Source: Congeria kusceri
Lineage: Eukaryota; Mollusca; Bivalvia; Myida; Dreissenidae
DNA: 64,000 nt
Assembly: GCA_027627225.1 (NCBI GenBank)
Contig: CM051034.1
Span: 10,867,761-10,931,760 of the forward strand
Reading direction: 5' to 3'
The notes under the pieces are model-generated. The model made no database searches. It was given only the letters and a program-made list of their open reading frames with translations, and had not been told where the DNA came from. Every line of letters starts with the position of its first letter. Positions within the stretch are counted from its first letter, which is position 1. Position numbers and translations under genes: made by a program. This document shows, piece after piece, positions 39,101 to 52,400 of the stretch.

Positions 39101-41028
39101 ATATGTGCTAAGCATGTTAAGACGCGCAGATCATGGTCCATAATGTTCAAGGTCGAGGTCACACTCAAAGGTCAAAGGTCAAATATAAACAATTAAGCCT
39201 TAGACCCTGTACGGAGCATAATTTTGTCCAGCATGGACAAGTATTAAGCAATGTAAAACGGTATGTCGCGCGCAAGAACCAGGACCCTAGGTCCAAGGAC
39301 AAGGTTACACTTAAAGGTCAAAGGTCAAATATATGAATTTATGCCAAAGACGCTGTCTGGAGCATAATTTTGTCCAGCGGGGAAGGAATTTCAAATAACT
39401 TGGCAGAAGTGCTAAACATGTTGAGACGGTGTTTCGCGTGCAAGAACATGGTCACTAAGGTTCAAGGTCAAGGTCACACTTAAAGGTCAATGGTCAAATA
39501 TAAAAATGTAAGCACTAGACCCTGTCCAGATCATAATTTTGTCCACCATGTGAGGAATTTCAAATAACTTGCCACAAGTGATAAACATTATGAGGCGGTG
39601 TGTCGTGTGCAAGAACAAGGTGTCCTGGTTCAAGGTCAAAGTCACACTTAAAGGTCAAAGGACAAGTATATGTATAAATGTTAAGATTTATACAGATTTT
39701 TTGTCAGGATTAATACTATTGATTAGAAATTTGTGGTACCTCAACTTACCTCACAGAATAAGTGAACACATACGCAGAAGGTACATAGTAAAGGACAATT
39801 CTCGTTTTGCAAAATAATGTGTATGCATATAGACAAAGCGGGGCTATGTAGAGCAGGCTGCATACGATGGGGGCATCCATGTGTGGACACATTTTTACTT
39901 TATTTCTACAATTTTATTTTTGTTAATACGCAGTTTTGAAGCATGTTATGGTATGTACATAAGCATTGCCATACATTTTAATTGTGTTCAGGTATGACGG
40001 AAAGTGTCCAGACTGAAATCCTGCAGAAATTTAGAGATGGTTACTACAAAGTTCTGGTCTGTACATCAGTGGGTACAGAGGGCATTGATGTCCCAGACTG
40101 CAACATCGTCATCAACTACAATTACTCCGGGAATGAAATCACCAAGATTCAAATGAAAGGTTGTGGTCCATTCTAGTATGAGAACTGGGCGAATATGCAT
40201 TTAAATAAAAATAACTAAATGCATATGATTTATTTAATGTCTTAAACTCAGCTATAGATATTTAGTTTATGGTTGTTTAATGTGTTTCATTTTATTGTAC
40301 TGATAATTTCCTTTGTAAAATTAATATACTGTAGGTCGTGAAATCCGGTTGTTTTGGTTTTGTTTAGTATGTTTGTTGTTTATTGCTGTTTTTGTTTTCT
40401 GTTTACAGGTAGAAGCAGAAAGGAAGGAGTTAAAAGTGTGGTCATAGCAGATGATAAACAGTTAGAACAGGAAACTATGAACGCTAATAAAGCTGACATG
40501 ATGTATAAAGCCATTGGAGAGCTAAAGAAAATTAATCAACGAGCTGTTGATCATAAGGTGAAGATGTTTCAAACCGAAGAATTGCAGAAGCACCGGTACA
40601 AGATGGAGCAAGAAAAGGCTAAGAAAGTCGAAGGTTTGAAGATGACCTTGAAATAATGTGCCGGTGCTGCAGCACGATTGCATGTCTGGTGTCAGATGTG
40701 CGAAAGCTTGGCAGTCAGTATTTTGTAATTGCAACAGATTTTCAATTCAAGGCCTCACAAAATTCCAAAGAAATACGCTGGTATCGAAAAAACGTTCAAA
40801 ATCTATTCTAAAACGTGTCCTTTAGACTGGGGTATAGTAGGTAATTGCGATGGCATAGACCTTCACATTCTCAAACTGCAATCGTTCATGTTGAAAAACG
40901 TGCAAACGGGTGTCATTTCTGAACACAGGAAGTGGTTAGACGTTCCGTATGAAATACCTGAGTGCGGATTTGAAAACGTCCCTAAATTCTTTGGGAATGA
41001 GACTGAGGCGAGCGCATCTAACCAGTAA
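30131..41028 (+). pseudogene. RLR-C: decayed RIG-I-like receptor
   Basis: Ordered exon remnants: leader 30131-30202; CARD1 30780-30893 and 31134-31268; CARD2 31602-31763 and 32087-32294; linker 32765-32821, 33157-33510, 34075-34167; helicase 34650-34812, 35038-35126, 35283-35531, 35765-35930, 36238-36324, 36825-36994, 37654-37790, 38064-38305, 39992-40159; motif VI and C-terminal domain 40409-41028. Lesions: TAA in the leader (30199); frameshifts and TGA in CARD2; a base insertion before the Walker A exon core, where GKT reads RKT; donor GT to TT at 34813; TGA at 35091; TAG at 36905; a 5-base deletion in the 37654 exon; the one-base deletion shared with RLR-B; and a further frameshift in the last exon. 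The first cysteine of the second zinc pair is Ser. The DECH and LTAS exons remain open. It is clearly derived from a complete gene. Confidence 0.9.
38570..39680. repeat. Tandem array of ~155-170 bp units rich in AGGTCA half-sites
   Basis: About seven units, each with ATAATTTTGTCCAGC, AATTTCAAATAACTTGGCA, GTCGCGCGCAAGAACCAGG, and then TCAAGGTCAAGGTCACACTT and AAAGGTCAAAGGTCAAATAT. It lies in the RLR-C intron before the motif V exon and is absent from RLR-A and RLR-B. Similar GACCTTGACC strings occur alone near 34310. The unit looks like a dispersed repeat family. Confidence 0.85.
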
Positions 41029-43450
41029 ATTGTACAATAGCGAAATGTTCAATTTTAAGTACAATAATCAGTTTGTGACTGTTAAGGATAAATTTTAATG
41101 GACTGTCACGATTGGAAATTTGATGATTCACACAATAATGAAAAATACATAACTAACAAAGAAAGGTTGGTTGACTTTTATAACAATGAAATATGTGTAA
41201 TTCAGTAACAATAGATTCGTTTGTATGTACTATCTTACAACACTGTCGCATTTGGGAATAAATTTAAAATATTCCATTACCATATATACTTCGATTTAAA
41301 ATAGAAGAAAAGTTGTGAAGAACCAGTTTTGAAAAGAGCATTATTGTCTAGTTTATTAATCACAAAATAGTTTTCGACTATACAGACGAAAACTCCAATA
41401 CATGTATAAACGCTTCTCGGCAGTTGCTGTAGGTTACACAATACTAATAAACACAGAATAATTCGACAAATGCTTTTGTTCATTAATTGGACACCTTTAG
41501 TGTTTCCTATGTATAGTTCACGTTTTATATCTGATTTCAATTTATTTTACCACTTTCGTGTGCTTATTTTGAAAATAATTGATGTCAAAAATCGCACGTA
41601 CACACTTGACACTTTTTTACTAGCTATGTTTGGTACGATAATTGAATTTACAAAGCCTAGTATTGATTACTCTACAAAAATTCAACTGTCAATACGTTAT
41701 TTAATGGTGTCCAATTTGCTGCAATTAGGCACTAATTACAATTCTGCTTTTTGACATAATTTATTCTTTTTCATAGATATATGTAGACTGTAATTTTTGT
41801 GTGAGCTAATTGTATAGTATTATAATTTCAATGTTTCGATGAAAACTGTGATAATTAATGTGATAGTGTGTGAGTCCTTTTGAATAGTATCAAAGAATTA
41901 AATATGAGTATAATATGTCATATGCATTTTGCTTCAAATTTTGCATTGTATATTTTGGCATTGCGTGTCAACGCAAAAATGTTTTGAGGAAGGAAATTTC
42001 TTCTTACAGCAGTTCGTGTTTATTAATGTACAGCTGTATCTGTTTTATCAACACTATAATAAATGAATCTGTACAAGGTAGTGCCTTGCGGTGAATCACA
42101 AACATAACATCTTCGTTCCGGTTATTTGGGATGGCAGTTTTATAATTTATAACATTCTTGTAAATAAATAATTGAACTAATGTTTGTCATAGTGATTCTT
42201 TTGAAGAAGCAGCCTGCCAGCATATTGGGGACGCAAACGGTTGTTCCTCTAAATGCAATGATCCAGTTGAAGTAATCTGATTAAAATCAAATCCTAAAAT
42301 ATGCTACGCAATAGGATCTGAGGACGACCAGTATGTGCTCACCATCTGACAACCTTTTAGTCGGCCAATCAAAGCTTGCTTTCATGGTTTTGAAAGTGAA
42401 AGTTAAATTAGATGGGATCCCAAAGTGTAGTTATTAAACATTCAAATTGTTACCAAGTAAACACAATTTTAGAATCAATTTGTGGGATATGCGTACAGAA
42501 AACAATTTGTGGTAAAAATAACTTTTATATGCGATACTCCATCGCCGTACACAGAAAATGAGAAATCTAGTTGTAAATTACAACACAAAACAAACGACAT
42601 AATGCTTCTCGAATGGAGAGATCTTATTGGCTGAGATATAAATATTTATTTTTCAAATTCCAGATTTTCGAGAAGAAGTAATTCAATGGGCCATCATCAG
42701 ATCTTCCTGTAGGAAGATTGTGCACTTGAGTCGGTTGCAGTTGAAACATTCGCCAGGCTGTACCAGTTTATATCATTGTATTGTACTTACGTAACTTAAT
42801 TAGTAAATGATGATGATCTGTTCAAGTCTGTATTAAAGTTACTGGAATCTGGTTTGTTACGTAGTAAAGAATTTCCGAGTAAAGAGCATAAAGGTTTATC
42901 AGCGATCAGTTTCTAAGAAGTATTGTTGCAGATGCAGTCCGTATTTTTTGCTACAATCAGGCATTTAACATATGCAACATCCTCACTACAAACACCAAGT
43001 CCAACACAACAAAGGCGTTATATAAATGATTCCGAGACTTACTATGTGTAAAAGAATGCATTCATTTCAAAGATTGTAAGACTTTGTATGAGATGGCAAG
43101 TACTTATAAGTATGCCAAACATTGGGATAATAAATCGGACCTCGAGTGTGTGTTGAAATGCAAGACAAAACGAAGAACAGTTTGCTAGCTTAAAATATAA
43201 GGTTCTTGTTAGTTCACCTTTTTTAGACAATACATGCATAATTTGCACCAAATTGAATATTTCGATTAGACATTGACTTGCGCTTCCTTATTATGCCCTG
43301 ATATAACCTAGTGCAAACACTTGTACAACATGCAACTTGCCAGGTTTTGTCACATAATTCGCTTTGGATTTAGGTCGACCAATAGATAAAAAACCATGAA
43401 CAATCAATTTTATTGAGGTATAAAATCGGTTATCGAGACTTCCAGAACAT
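41029..43450. other. RLR-C downstream spacer
   Basis: AT-rich, with candidate AATAAA signals near 41257 and 42059. No gene, RNA or repeat that I can identify. Short open frames on both strands look random. Confidence 0.4.
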
Positions 43451-43566
43451 TTAGCAAATATTGCACGTCTTGCTGCAAATGTCGACCGCCATCTTGGTGT
43501 CGCCACAGACGTCGTATCCGGTGGCAAGCATGGTCTGACAGGCCAGTTTGTCTGCGCATATGGCAG
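43451..43566 (-). pseudogene. ShK-like (ShKT) six-cysteine domain, isolated exon or fragment
   Basis: On the minus strand a frame ending in TAA (43453-43451) encodes a short cysteine-rich tail. Its spacing is C-A-D, C, then GYDVC, then ICSKTCNIC, which is the six-cysteine pattern of ShKT domains with the usual CxxTCxxC ending. No upstream exons, signal peptide or start are visible, and a minisatellite begins beside it. It may be a terminal exon of a secreted protein or a stray fragment. Recognition is from the cysteine pattern only. Confidence 0.4.
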
Positions 43567-43604
43567 TTGAAAATGCTACGGTGTAGTAAATTTAAAAGCA
43601 TCAT

Positions 43605-44160
43605 TTCATGAGGAGGCTACATTGTAGTAAATTGTAAGCTTCATTGCATGAGGAGGCTATAATGTAGTAAATTGTAAAGCAGCATTGAATGAGGAGGCTA
43701 CAAGGTAGTAAATTGCAAACGCTTCATTTCATGAGGAGGCTACAGTGTAGTAAATTGTAAAGCATCATTGCATTATGAGGCAGTAAATTGCAAACGCTTC
43801 ATTGCATCAGGAGTCTACAGTGTAGTAAACTGTAAAGCCTCATTGCACGAGGAGTCTACAGTGTAGTAAATTGTAAAGCAGTAGTACATGAGGAGGCCAC
43901 AATGAAGTAAATTGCAAAGGTTAATTGCATGAGGAGGGTACAATGTAGTAAATTGAAAAGGCTCATTGCATGATGAGGTTATGATGTAGTAAATTGTAAA
44001 GCAACATTACATGATGAGGCTACAATGAAGTAGATTGCAAAGTTTCATTGCATGACGTGGTTAAAATGTAGTAAATTGTAAAGCATCGTTACATGTGGAG
44101 GCTACAGTTTTAAATAAGGAGAATACAAAATACTAAATTGTAAAGCATCGTTACCCTACA
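43605..44160. repeat. ~41-bp minisatellite
   Basis: About 12-13 diverged copies of a unit containing GAGGAGGCTACAATGTAGTA followed by AATTGTAAAGCATCATTGCAT. It adjoins the ShK-like fragment. No gene lies in it. Confidence 0.9.
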
Positions 44161-44489
44161 TGCACCTGGGAAGTAAAATGTGGTGTTGTTTGTACAAAAC
44201 AAAACAACACATATATGCAAGTGTATGAAATTTTTAATATTTGGTAAGTAATGTTACCACGATCTTAGAACCTAAAATCACGTGAAATTACACGATATTG
44301 TAGATATGTCTTATCATACAAAGATATACCTTAATCATATAAGTTTTAACTGCAAGTACTTATTATTAGTTTACGTTTATTTCGTTACGTTATGCCAGTT
44401 TTAAAGGACAATGTTATCTTCAATATTTATATTTCAAATTACGCGAAAACGAATTCTACAAAATCCGAAGAAGCTATATATAGGAGGAT

Positions 44490-46284
44490 TATATATTACC
44501 GGTAGTTGATAATAATGCGTCGTAAGTGATTTCCCATTCGCCTTTTATCCGTGGTGTAAACGTGCATGTAGTAAAATGTGTGGCATGTTTTGGTAGACAC
44601 CATTTTCAATATGTATAGTAAGATGTTGTTACTTAAATTACTGTTCAAGTTCGTTTGTAAGCACGAAATACAAACACTGCTCAAAGATACACATTGTCAA
44701 ATCAAATGTTAAAATGCAGATTAAAACACGTCATTTAAGGTTCAAATGCTGTTCACATTCAATACAATACATACAATACATGAACTGCGCCGAATCGAAT
44801 ATTTCAAACAGGTTCGATGCATTAATTACATTAGGAATTCTACCATCTGAGGTTATATCTTATGTACACAGATCTTCGTCAAGTAATTAGTTTCGTGTTG
44901 TTTACTTCAAGAAAATAACCTTATTCAGTTGCTAAAATAATTGTAAATTTTCATGTTAGCATCATCGCAAATAGGGTGACGGTTACACCGTAAGGCAAAG
45001 TTTATCTGAGTAATTTTGTAGTGATCCGGCCTGTAGAAATTACATTTTTTAGAGTAATACTTTGTATTACCACCGTGAAAACACCTGTCAAAACTTACCT
45101 ATGTACGTTTGCGGAACGTTTTTCGGGTAATTAATCTTACTTTCTTAATGGTTTAATACCCATAGTAGACTCTCCATTTTTTGGTAATTGACCACGTGCG
45201 GGGAAAAGGAAAACATTATTAAAACGCATATGTCTGTAAAAAGGTAAACAACATTGCATTAATACATTTATACCAGGTTAAGTTCGGGTGATACATAACT
45301 TTGATTATTAAAGTATTTCCGAACTATATATCGCCACTATACCGTCGAGTATGTGCAAAATACAAGCACAATTATATTTATATAATGCTGTCTTACGACA
45401 GCGGGTCCAGACAATCTGATACGTGTATTTTATTTTAGCATATGAACCGACTAGGTACGAATGTGTTTAAGCGTTTAATGATACAGACGCTTTGTAAAAA
45501 TCATTATCAGCGAAAACGAAAGTAGAAACTACAAGTTTTCAGAAAACATGATCTTGCATCTAATAATGCTTGTTTGTTTCCAGATTTAAGAACAAAATAA
45601 CAAAACCGGTAAGAGTTTTAATATTTAATAAAATTTTGAAATAAATTATTCATGTAATTAGTTATTCATAATCATGTGATTGATAACACTCCCTACGGCA
45701 AATTACATGTATAACAATTAATCGATATCTTCAATCACCTTTAAGCATTGTTTTTCAACTAGTAGCATTGAACATTTCAGTATCGAATATGCAGCATATA
45801 CAACTTCAATATTAATATCCAAATCGTATATTTTTAACATACAGTTTAAGTTGTATTTTGTTGAAAGCATGTGTCATGTATTTATTTCTCGAATGATATT
45901 AACCATTATTTTATCATTTAGAACCATGCTGAACTTTGTTTGTGATACACATATACGCCACAGCTATTTGAAAACAACCTAATGTTATGATTGCGCGACG
46001 AAATGTACGCTTTTATAGTTTTTATAGGACCTGTCTTGATTTGGCTTTAACAATGAACTCAAACCTATCATGCTGCCATGGAGACCAATTATGCATTTCT
46101 AATTTTTATCCACGGGTGCCATTCAATTGCACACATTTGCTCCTTACAGATTCACACATACCTACATTCATGCCGTATAAACATAAAAATATAAACTCAC
46201 ACCGATAATATTGACACTGGCATTCATCTCTGTTGTCCGAAGAATACGTTTTTATACATACATTTGTTTTTATATCGTATACAG
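44490..46284 (+). other. RLR-D upstream region, duplicated with RLR-C upstream region
   Basis: Colinear with 25725-26500 and with 27330-30130, apart from insertions on the RLR-C side. It contains the IRF-like element at 45512 and a candidate 5'-UTR micro-exon at 45584-45608 (TTTCCAG before, GTAAGAG after). No coding exon is seen before 46285. Confidence 0.5.
45466..45523 (+). promoter_or_regulatory. IRF/ISRE-like element upstream of RLR-D
   Basis: GAAAACGAAAGT (45512-45523) in the same module context as upstream of RLR-A and RLR-B (AAGCGTTTAATGATACAGAC, then TATCAGC before the core). It is 60 bp before the candidate 5'-UTR micro-exon. The matching segment upstream of RLR-C is missing. Confidence 0.5.
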
Positions 46285-46334
46285 ATCCTGTAGATGCTGA
46301 GACCGAAAACAAATCGAACACACCACAAGAAACA

Positions 46335-49300
46335 ATGGGTGATATCGTATACTCAGGTGTGTGTGTACAAAATTCTAGACTGTAATGCCTCCGTCACACA
46401 TTCCCGATTTTTGCTGCCGTTCTTGAGCCGACAGCGTCATAAATCAAATATGTCAAAAGTCGGGACACCTCGACAGAGTCCCGACAGCGTCCCGATTCTC
46501 CAGAATGCGATCCGACAGTGTCCCGACAGCGTCCGGACAACGTACCGATACTCCCGACTGCTTTATTATTTGTATCGCTGCGGTATCGGGACGCTGTCGG
46601 GAATGTGTGACTGCCGCAATACTCCAGACGTGATAGTTCTATATAATTTATAATGCATTATCAATCCCGTTCCGCAGGACATTGTTCCGATAACGTCCCG
46701 ACACCGCCTCGAAGTTGAATCGATACAGCCAAGTCTATCCCGACAGAGTCCCGACTATACGAATTCGGCTGAGTCTCCCGAATGTTAACGGAAAACCTTA
46801 ACTGTCGGGAGTGCCTGGCCGATCACGCCGGGCACTTGTAATCGATGAGTTGCTATCGACATAACTCATATTATAAATACTCGTACAGAGCATGTAAAGA
46901 AATTTGAGGTTGAAAATGTTTATATATTTATGTACGTACAAAATGGGTGTCAATCTAAATCTGTATTCATAGCGCCTCTCAGTAAACTGTTACATAATGG
47001 TTATACACACGCAAAGTCAAGTATTCACTTCGATATGAATCTGGTTATATCGTTTTTTCATTGCGTGCATTCAGCTTTCATATCTTGATTTTTATTAGTA
47101 CTATCAAAAAATAAATGAAAATAAATATTATGCAACTCGTTTGGGAAAGCCCGTCTAAAAATACCCGGTAGACTACCACTGTTCGGGATGTGATTTTGGA
47201 CATGCGATGTTAATTCTGCTTGACCACTAACCGTCTACAAAAACGACATAATATATAATATTTTAACTGTTTTTTTTTACTTCCTTTCATTGATAACTTT
47301 CTTTCAAAATATTAAAATAAATAGTTTGGAGAAAAGTCTCACAAACTAAGTTTAAATCGAAAAAGTCCCGAGTTCCTTCGGGGGATTGAACGGTAAGAGT
47401 GTCAGCCTCTCTGCGTGAAACATTGCGTTGTAGTGATAAAACCAATGTGTTTCAAACTTTTGTTAATGTGTCAACAATGTAATTTCAGTCAGTTGTATCT
47501 GATAATATATCAATGTACTAGATTTGAATTTTTTTTTTCATTTTTGTCATTTTCCCCACATGTCACGTAGTATCTTTAAAAGCATGTACATGTATCAAAA
47601 TATGTCCTATCTATAAGGTATGAGATACATGTACATTGTGTCTAACGTTTACACTTGTATGACACAATATTCGGGGTAATGTGTATCACCGCTGTCATGG
47701 TATTAGATAAACTGACGAAATATATATTAACGAATACATTTTTCATACACTGGTATATTATGTAGCTAAGCATACACTTAGGTGCAAATGAATGTTCATA
47801 TAATAGCAATAAAATGACCTGTTTTTAATAAAACGTGGATCGAACATGTATATGTCATCTTACATGTATTTCCAAGCCTTGACACAGATGCAGTCATGTT
47901 ATTTCAACAGACCAAGATGATCTCATTAAACAACGCGTTGAGTGGTGGCGACAGGCAATTGTTCGGTGTATCAGGACGGCTGCGTTGGCGTCAAGACTCG
48001 CACAATATGATGTCATTGATGCTGGTATGAAGCCTGCGTTGATATCTATATATTTTCTCGATTTATTTAACCGGATACACTTGTAACTTTGAAGTGATAT
48101 AACATACATGTAAGCCAGTTTTGTTTTGTCATTACACAATGTATTGCATTGCAATGACAATAGTTTTTACTTTAAGTGTACTATGCACTTCTTAATTTTA
48201 CCACGTTGGTGCAACTCATTGTTAGACTAAAGTCCGAAAGCTCGGTTGTATATTTAAAGACGAAAAGTCCCGCCTTGTCAACCTTTACCAGCAGAAAGCC
48301 CCAGATGTCGCCAGCAATGAGTTGATTGATATTCTTCTCAATAAGAATCGTTCAGGGAAATGGCAAGATTTTATAAAAGCGTCAGAAACGGAAGGTAAAA
48401 AGTGAATCGAATAGAATACAATGTACTATTTGTCATCTAAATAAGCGCGTTACGTCTTAAAAGAAGTTATCTATGGTTAAATAGTTTCTGAATTCCATTA
48501 TATTATTGAATTAATCAGTATAATATTGTGTCAACATTTAATAGATGTTTATTAAGTAAAGTTCCGTTAATTGTTGTTGTGCGAACACAATAATAAAATT
48601 TATTATATTCAAAGCATCATGCTCGTAGTTTCATGTTAGGGATTTGTGCGTGATGTTATATTGACTTAATTTGTTAATTGTCATTTGAACTAAATCAAAA
48701 CAGGACAATAAAATTATATTATATTAAAATAAATTTCAGGTTTTGAGTTCGTAATATCACGCCTTATTCCGCGTCAAATGGAAACGCAAGAAGAACGCGA
48801 GCATGGGAGAAAGCTCGTGCAATTGTTCGGGCCTGAGCTGGAACAAGACATTGATCCAGTCCCGCTACTGAGCTATCTTAAGTACCATAAGGTTCTGAAT
48901 GGTAACAATACATTTTAAATTCAATTTACTTTAAATGTTTCTAATCTGAAGTTATGTACTGTTTTTCTTAATACTGCTCTGATATATTTCCACTGACAAA
49001 GTGGACATAACGTGTGTGAACTGGAATCTTTTTGGTAAGTTACTATAAGAAAGAAACTGAATAATAACACTGGGTTTTTCTCACAATGTCGATGTATTAT
49101 CCACCTTAGTTATTTTCCTTTAAATTGAAACAAAACGGATTATAATGACAGTCTAGGCAATTGTCTCAACATGTATTGTCTTGGACATTGAAGCTGCTGA
49201 CAAGTTTACCATGATGTGTTCGTTGCAGACGTAGACGCGGATGAAATCAGTAATCTTACACTAAACAGGTCAAAGGTGTTGGGCATGATGTATCTGTTAG

Positions 49301-49473
49301 ACCGAGTGCAGTGCTACTTAAAGCCTAGTGACCGGTGGGACCACCTCCTTTGTGCACTGTGGAAAAATGGCCATGACAAGAAGGCACAAACGTTCGAACC
49401 TGGCTATGAACCCCCTACTCATAAAGATGTAGATGCAATTAAGTCTGAAGATAATAGAAGAGCGTTTAATTAA
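46335..49473 (+). CDS. RLR-D 5' part: free-standing tandem-CARD protein (about 225 aa)
   Basis: Exons: 46335-46356 (within a leader exon starting at 46285), 47911-48024, 48260-48394, 48740-48901, 49229-49473. All junctions are phase 1 and the chain is open. CARD1 begins DQDDLIKQRVEWWRQAIVRC. CARD2 includes EQDIDPVPLLSYLKYHKVLN and LLDRVQCYLKPSDRWDHLLC. Where RLR-C has a donor GCAA|GTAAGT, RLR-D reads GCAATTAAGT. The last exon therefore runs on to a TAA and ends in DNRRAFN. The start is the in-frame ATG of the leader exon (ATGGGTGATATC); a start further upstream is possible because the leader exon also has a phase-1 acceptor. The product would be a CARD-only protein able to compete in or seed CARD signalling, or simply the residue of a dying gene. 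Confidence 0.6.
46378..46835. repeat. GC-rich insertion with repeated TCCCGACAG words
   Basis: Lies in the first intron of RLR-D and is absent from the matching RLR-C intron (RLR-C runs straight into TGTAATCGAGGAGTTGC). It contains many copies of TCCCGACAGCGTCCCGA. An imperfect inverted pair, GTCACACATTCCCGA (46392) and TCGGGAATGTGTGAC (46596), suggests a small TIR element with an extension. The sequence is markedly more GC-rich than its surroundings. Confidence 0.5.
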
Positions 49474-52400
49474 TTTAAAGGATGATAATGTCTTGGATTG
49501 AAATAAATGAGTAAATCAGAAATGTGTGATCTTAGTGAAAGTACGGTGCATGTATATGTACTACATGTATAGGTTTGTGTTTGTTCTCTTCGATAAAGTA
49601 ATCATATACATGTATACGTAAATTAATATTGAATGTTTTTATCGAGATGTAACGTAAATTATGTGTTCATTTGGCTATAATGTTAAATGAGGATTAGTCA
49701 ATTAACGTTAATATAAACATACGGTACAAAGTACTTTAAATATTTATAGTGAAATAACAATATTATACTCTTCAAACCCTTATACATATACTCTATTCAT
49801 GAACATTTAATTTTGACAATGATTTTTCGAACATACATAATATAGTATTACTTGAATAGTGAAGTCGACTACATAGATGAGCATACAGTTTACTGCATAA
49901 GGCGTTGATTTAAGGTACATCGTCTTACCAATCCGGCGTGCAAGACACAGAATGGAGTTTGAAATGACATGTCTTTGTGTTCATTAATTAATCTTATCAT
50001 TATTATAACGACAAGATAAATTATATAATGGATCGATAATGTTCGCAATTACAACTTTTTCAAATTTCAAGTATACCTCATCTTCAGTTCTCCAAAGTCT
50101 CCGTCTAATGCTCATTCTTATCGTGGCATATGATTTTCTATAGTAAAATTATTCAGTTGTTGTTTTTTCGGGACTTATCGTTTAAAAATGTAGTAACTAA
50201 TACATCTCCTTGACAAAAAATCACATACATGGGGACACTAAAACTTTACCTCTATCTTATCACATATACATTCTTTGGTAATAGATCAGGTAGATACCGA
50301 ACCTGACAACGACTTGTGTGCCACGCCTGCGCCAGCTAGCAGTTCATTAAAAAGGTTGAAGACGGTGTTGCACTAACAACAGGACAACTAAAAAGGGCAA
50401 GGACCAACTGCGCTGATGAAATGAAGGCATTGGAAGACTTTAACTCAGACGAACAACGCACTAAGCCAAAACGAATGAAATCTGGCGATACAGTTGGTGG
50501 GTGCTATTGATTGGAATAATACGATATAATTGTATATAAGTATCCGTTTTATTAATTATTTTTATTTTAAGGATCTGCCACCTATGATTTGTTTTCATCT
50601 TCCATATTATATACTCACATTTACCCCAGCTTCAGTTTTCTGTTTTACTTAAGCAGTATTGCATAACATAGCTTTCGTTATTAATAATATATGTATTTGA
50701 AAATCTTACCTAGCTTACAGGTTCAGGGCGCTGGAAAAAAATTACGATAACCACACTGGCAGGACTAACAGCACTACTTGTCACGTCGCTTGTCACTGAA
50801 ATTCTAAAAACAACTCCAGTTTATACCATGGACATAATTGAAATTGAAATTGTTTCGATAATTTAGATACAATATTCTTAGTTTAAGTATAAACGTAAAT
50901 GAACATTAGGTCTACATTTGTATTTTTCAGCATACGATCCTGATAGAGATTCCGATGAATACAACGAATGGGCATCAGAAAATGGAAGAAGCGACATCGA
51001 TGATGATGAAATACCAGGTTCATGTTACTTATTGCTAACGAATTATGCAATACTATGAAACGTGTTTTTTCAAACAATAGGAAATATTGATTTATGACGT
51101 TTTGTTTTGATTATTAGGGCGAGCATTTATCTTTTACTGGTCGAAATATTTAAAGAACATTAAATATACTTGAATGCAATTTTTTTTTTTAGAGGCACTA
51201 CAAACGCAGAAATACGAGCCTCGTGATTATCAGCTGGAACTGGCAGAGAAGGCTCTGGGTGGTCAGAACACAATCATCTGCGCTGAAACTGAACTGGGAA
51301 GACTTGGGTAGCGTTGTATGTGATCGATAGGCATCTGGCACAGGATTCTAAAGGTACATAATGTAAATACTGTACACAATACAGGTCAATTTAATTTCAA
51401 CTATTAAACAAACGAGCAAATTCAATGAATCGTCCATGCATGGTCATTCCTAATTGATAAAACACTGTTATTTCTTTTTACCGAAACTAACCCATGGTTA
51501 AGTAATTGATTTATAAATTTTATTTATTTCATTAATATTCGAAGCCGGTCACTTCTTTCAATGTAAGTGTGTAATGTTTGTTTGTTTTGTTTACACAACT
51601 TCAACGGGTACCCGCAAGGTAGCGTTTATGGCAAGGACGGGTGCTCTTATAAAACAACAATGCAATCGGTTCAAGAAGTGTCTTCCTCGTTACAACGTAG
51701 ATGCAGCAACCTTTTCTTATGGTTATACATGTATATTATTTCATATGTTATATTGTCAATACCTTATTCACACAAAATCTAATTGTGCCGTAATTAAACA
51801 ATAATGCAGTGCCAATAATTTGTTTATAATAATCATCCTCAATTTTTAATAGACCAAACTCATAACTGGAGATGAAGATTCCAGAATGGTGGATGCTTTC
51901 ATCCCGACGAATGACATTATATGTTTCACGCCACAAATAATGGTGAACAGTCTTGATAGTGGTAACGTCTCAAGTATTTCCAAATTTTCCCTCCTTGTCT
52001 TCGATGAATGTCACAACACAAGAGGAGACGAGCCGTATGCAAGGCTTGCGAGAAAATATTTAATAGAAAAAGAAATAGAAAAAGTTGAGGGACGAAAGGA
52101 GCTCCCACAGGTTTGTCAGCATTTGGTAACATTTATATTTGAATTAAAACAGGTAACCACATGATACGGGTAATAATTGAATGGAACAGCGACAAAATGA
52201 TTATATTTTGAATGTTAGAATATGATTAACGCATATACATTGTTTTCATATATCAGCGATTCAGTTACAGAATACACAACTATCTAATACGCATTTCTAG
52301 ATCGTTGGCCTAACTGCCTCTATAGGAGTTGGTAAGTCCAGGACGGTGGAAGAAGCTGTCGAATACATTCAGAGAGTATGTGCATCGCTATATGTGAGGC

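Noticed and set aside
41277..41754. Overlapping frames downstream of RLR-C
   Set aside because: Random AT-rich frames with no recognisable domain.
43605..44160. Possible CRISPR-like array
   Set aside because: Units are contiguous, diverged and without spacers; eukaryotic minisatellite.
47340..47430. tRNA-like stretch (GGGGGATTGAACGG...)
   Set aside because: No cloverleaf or A/B box pair could be assembled by eye.
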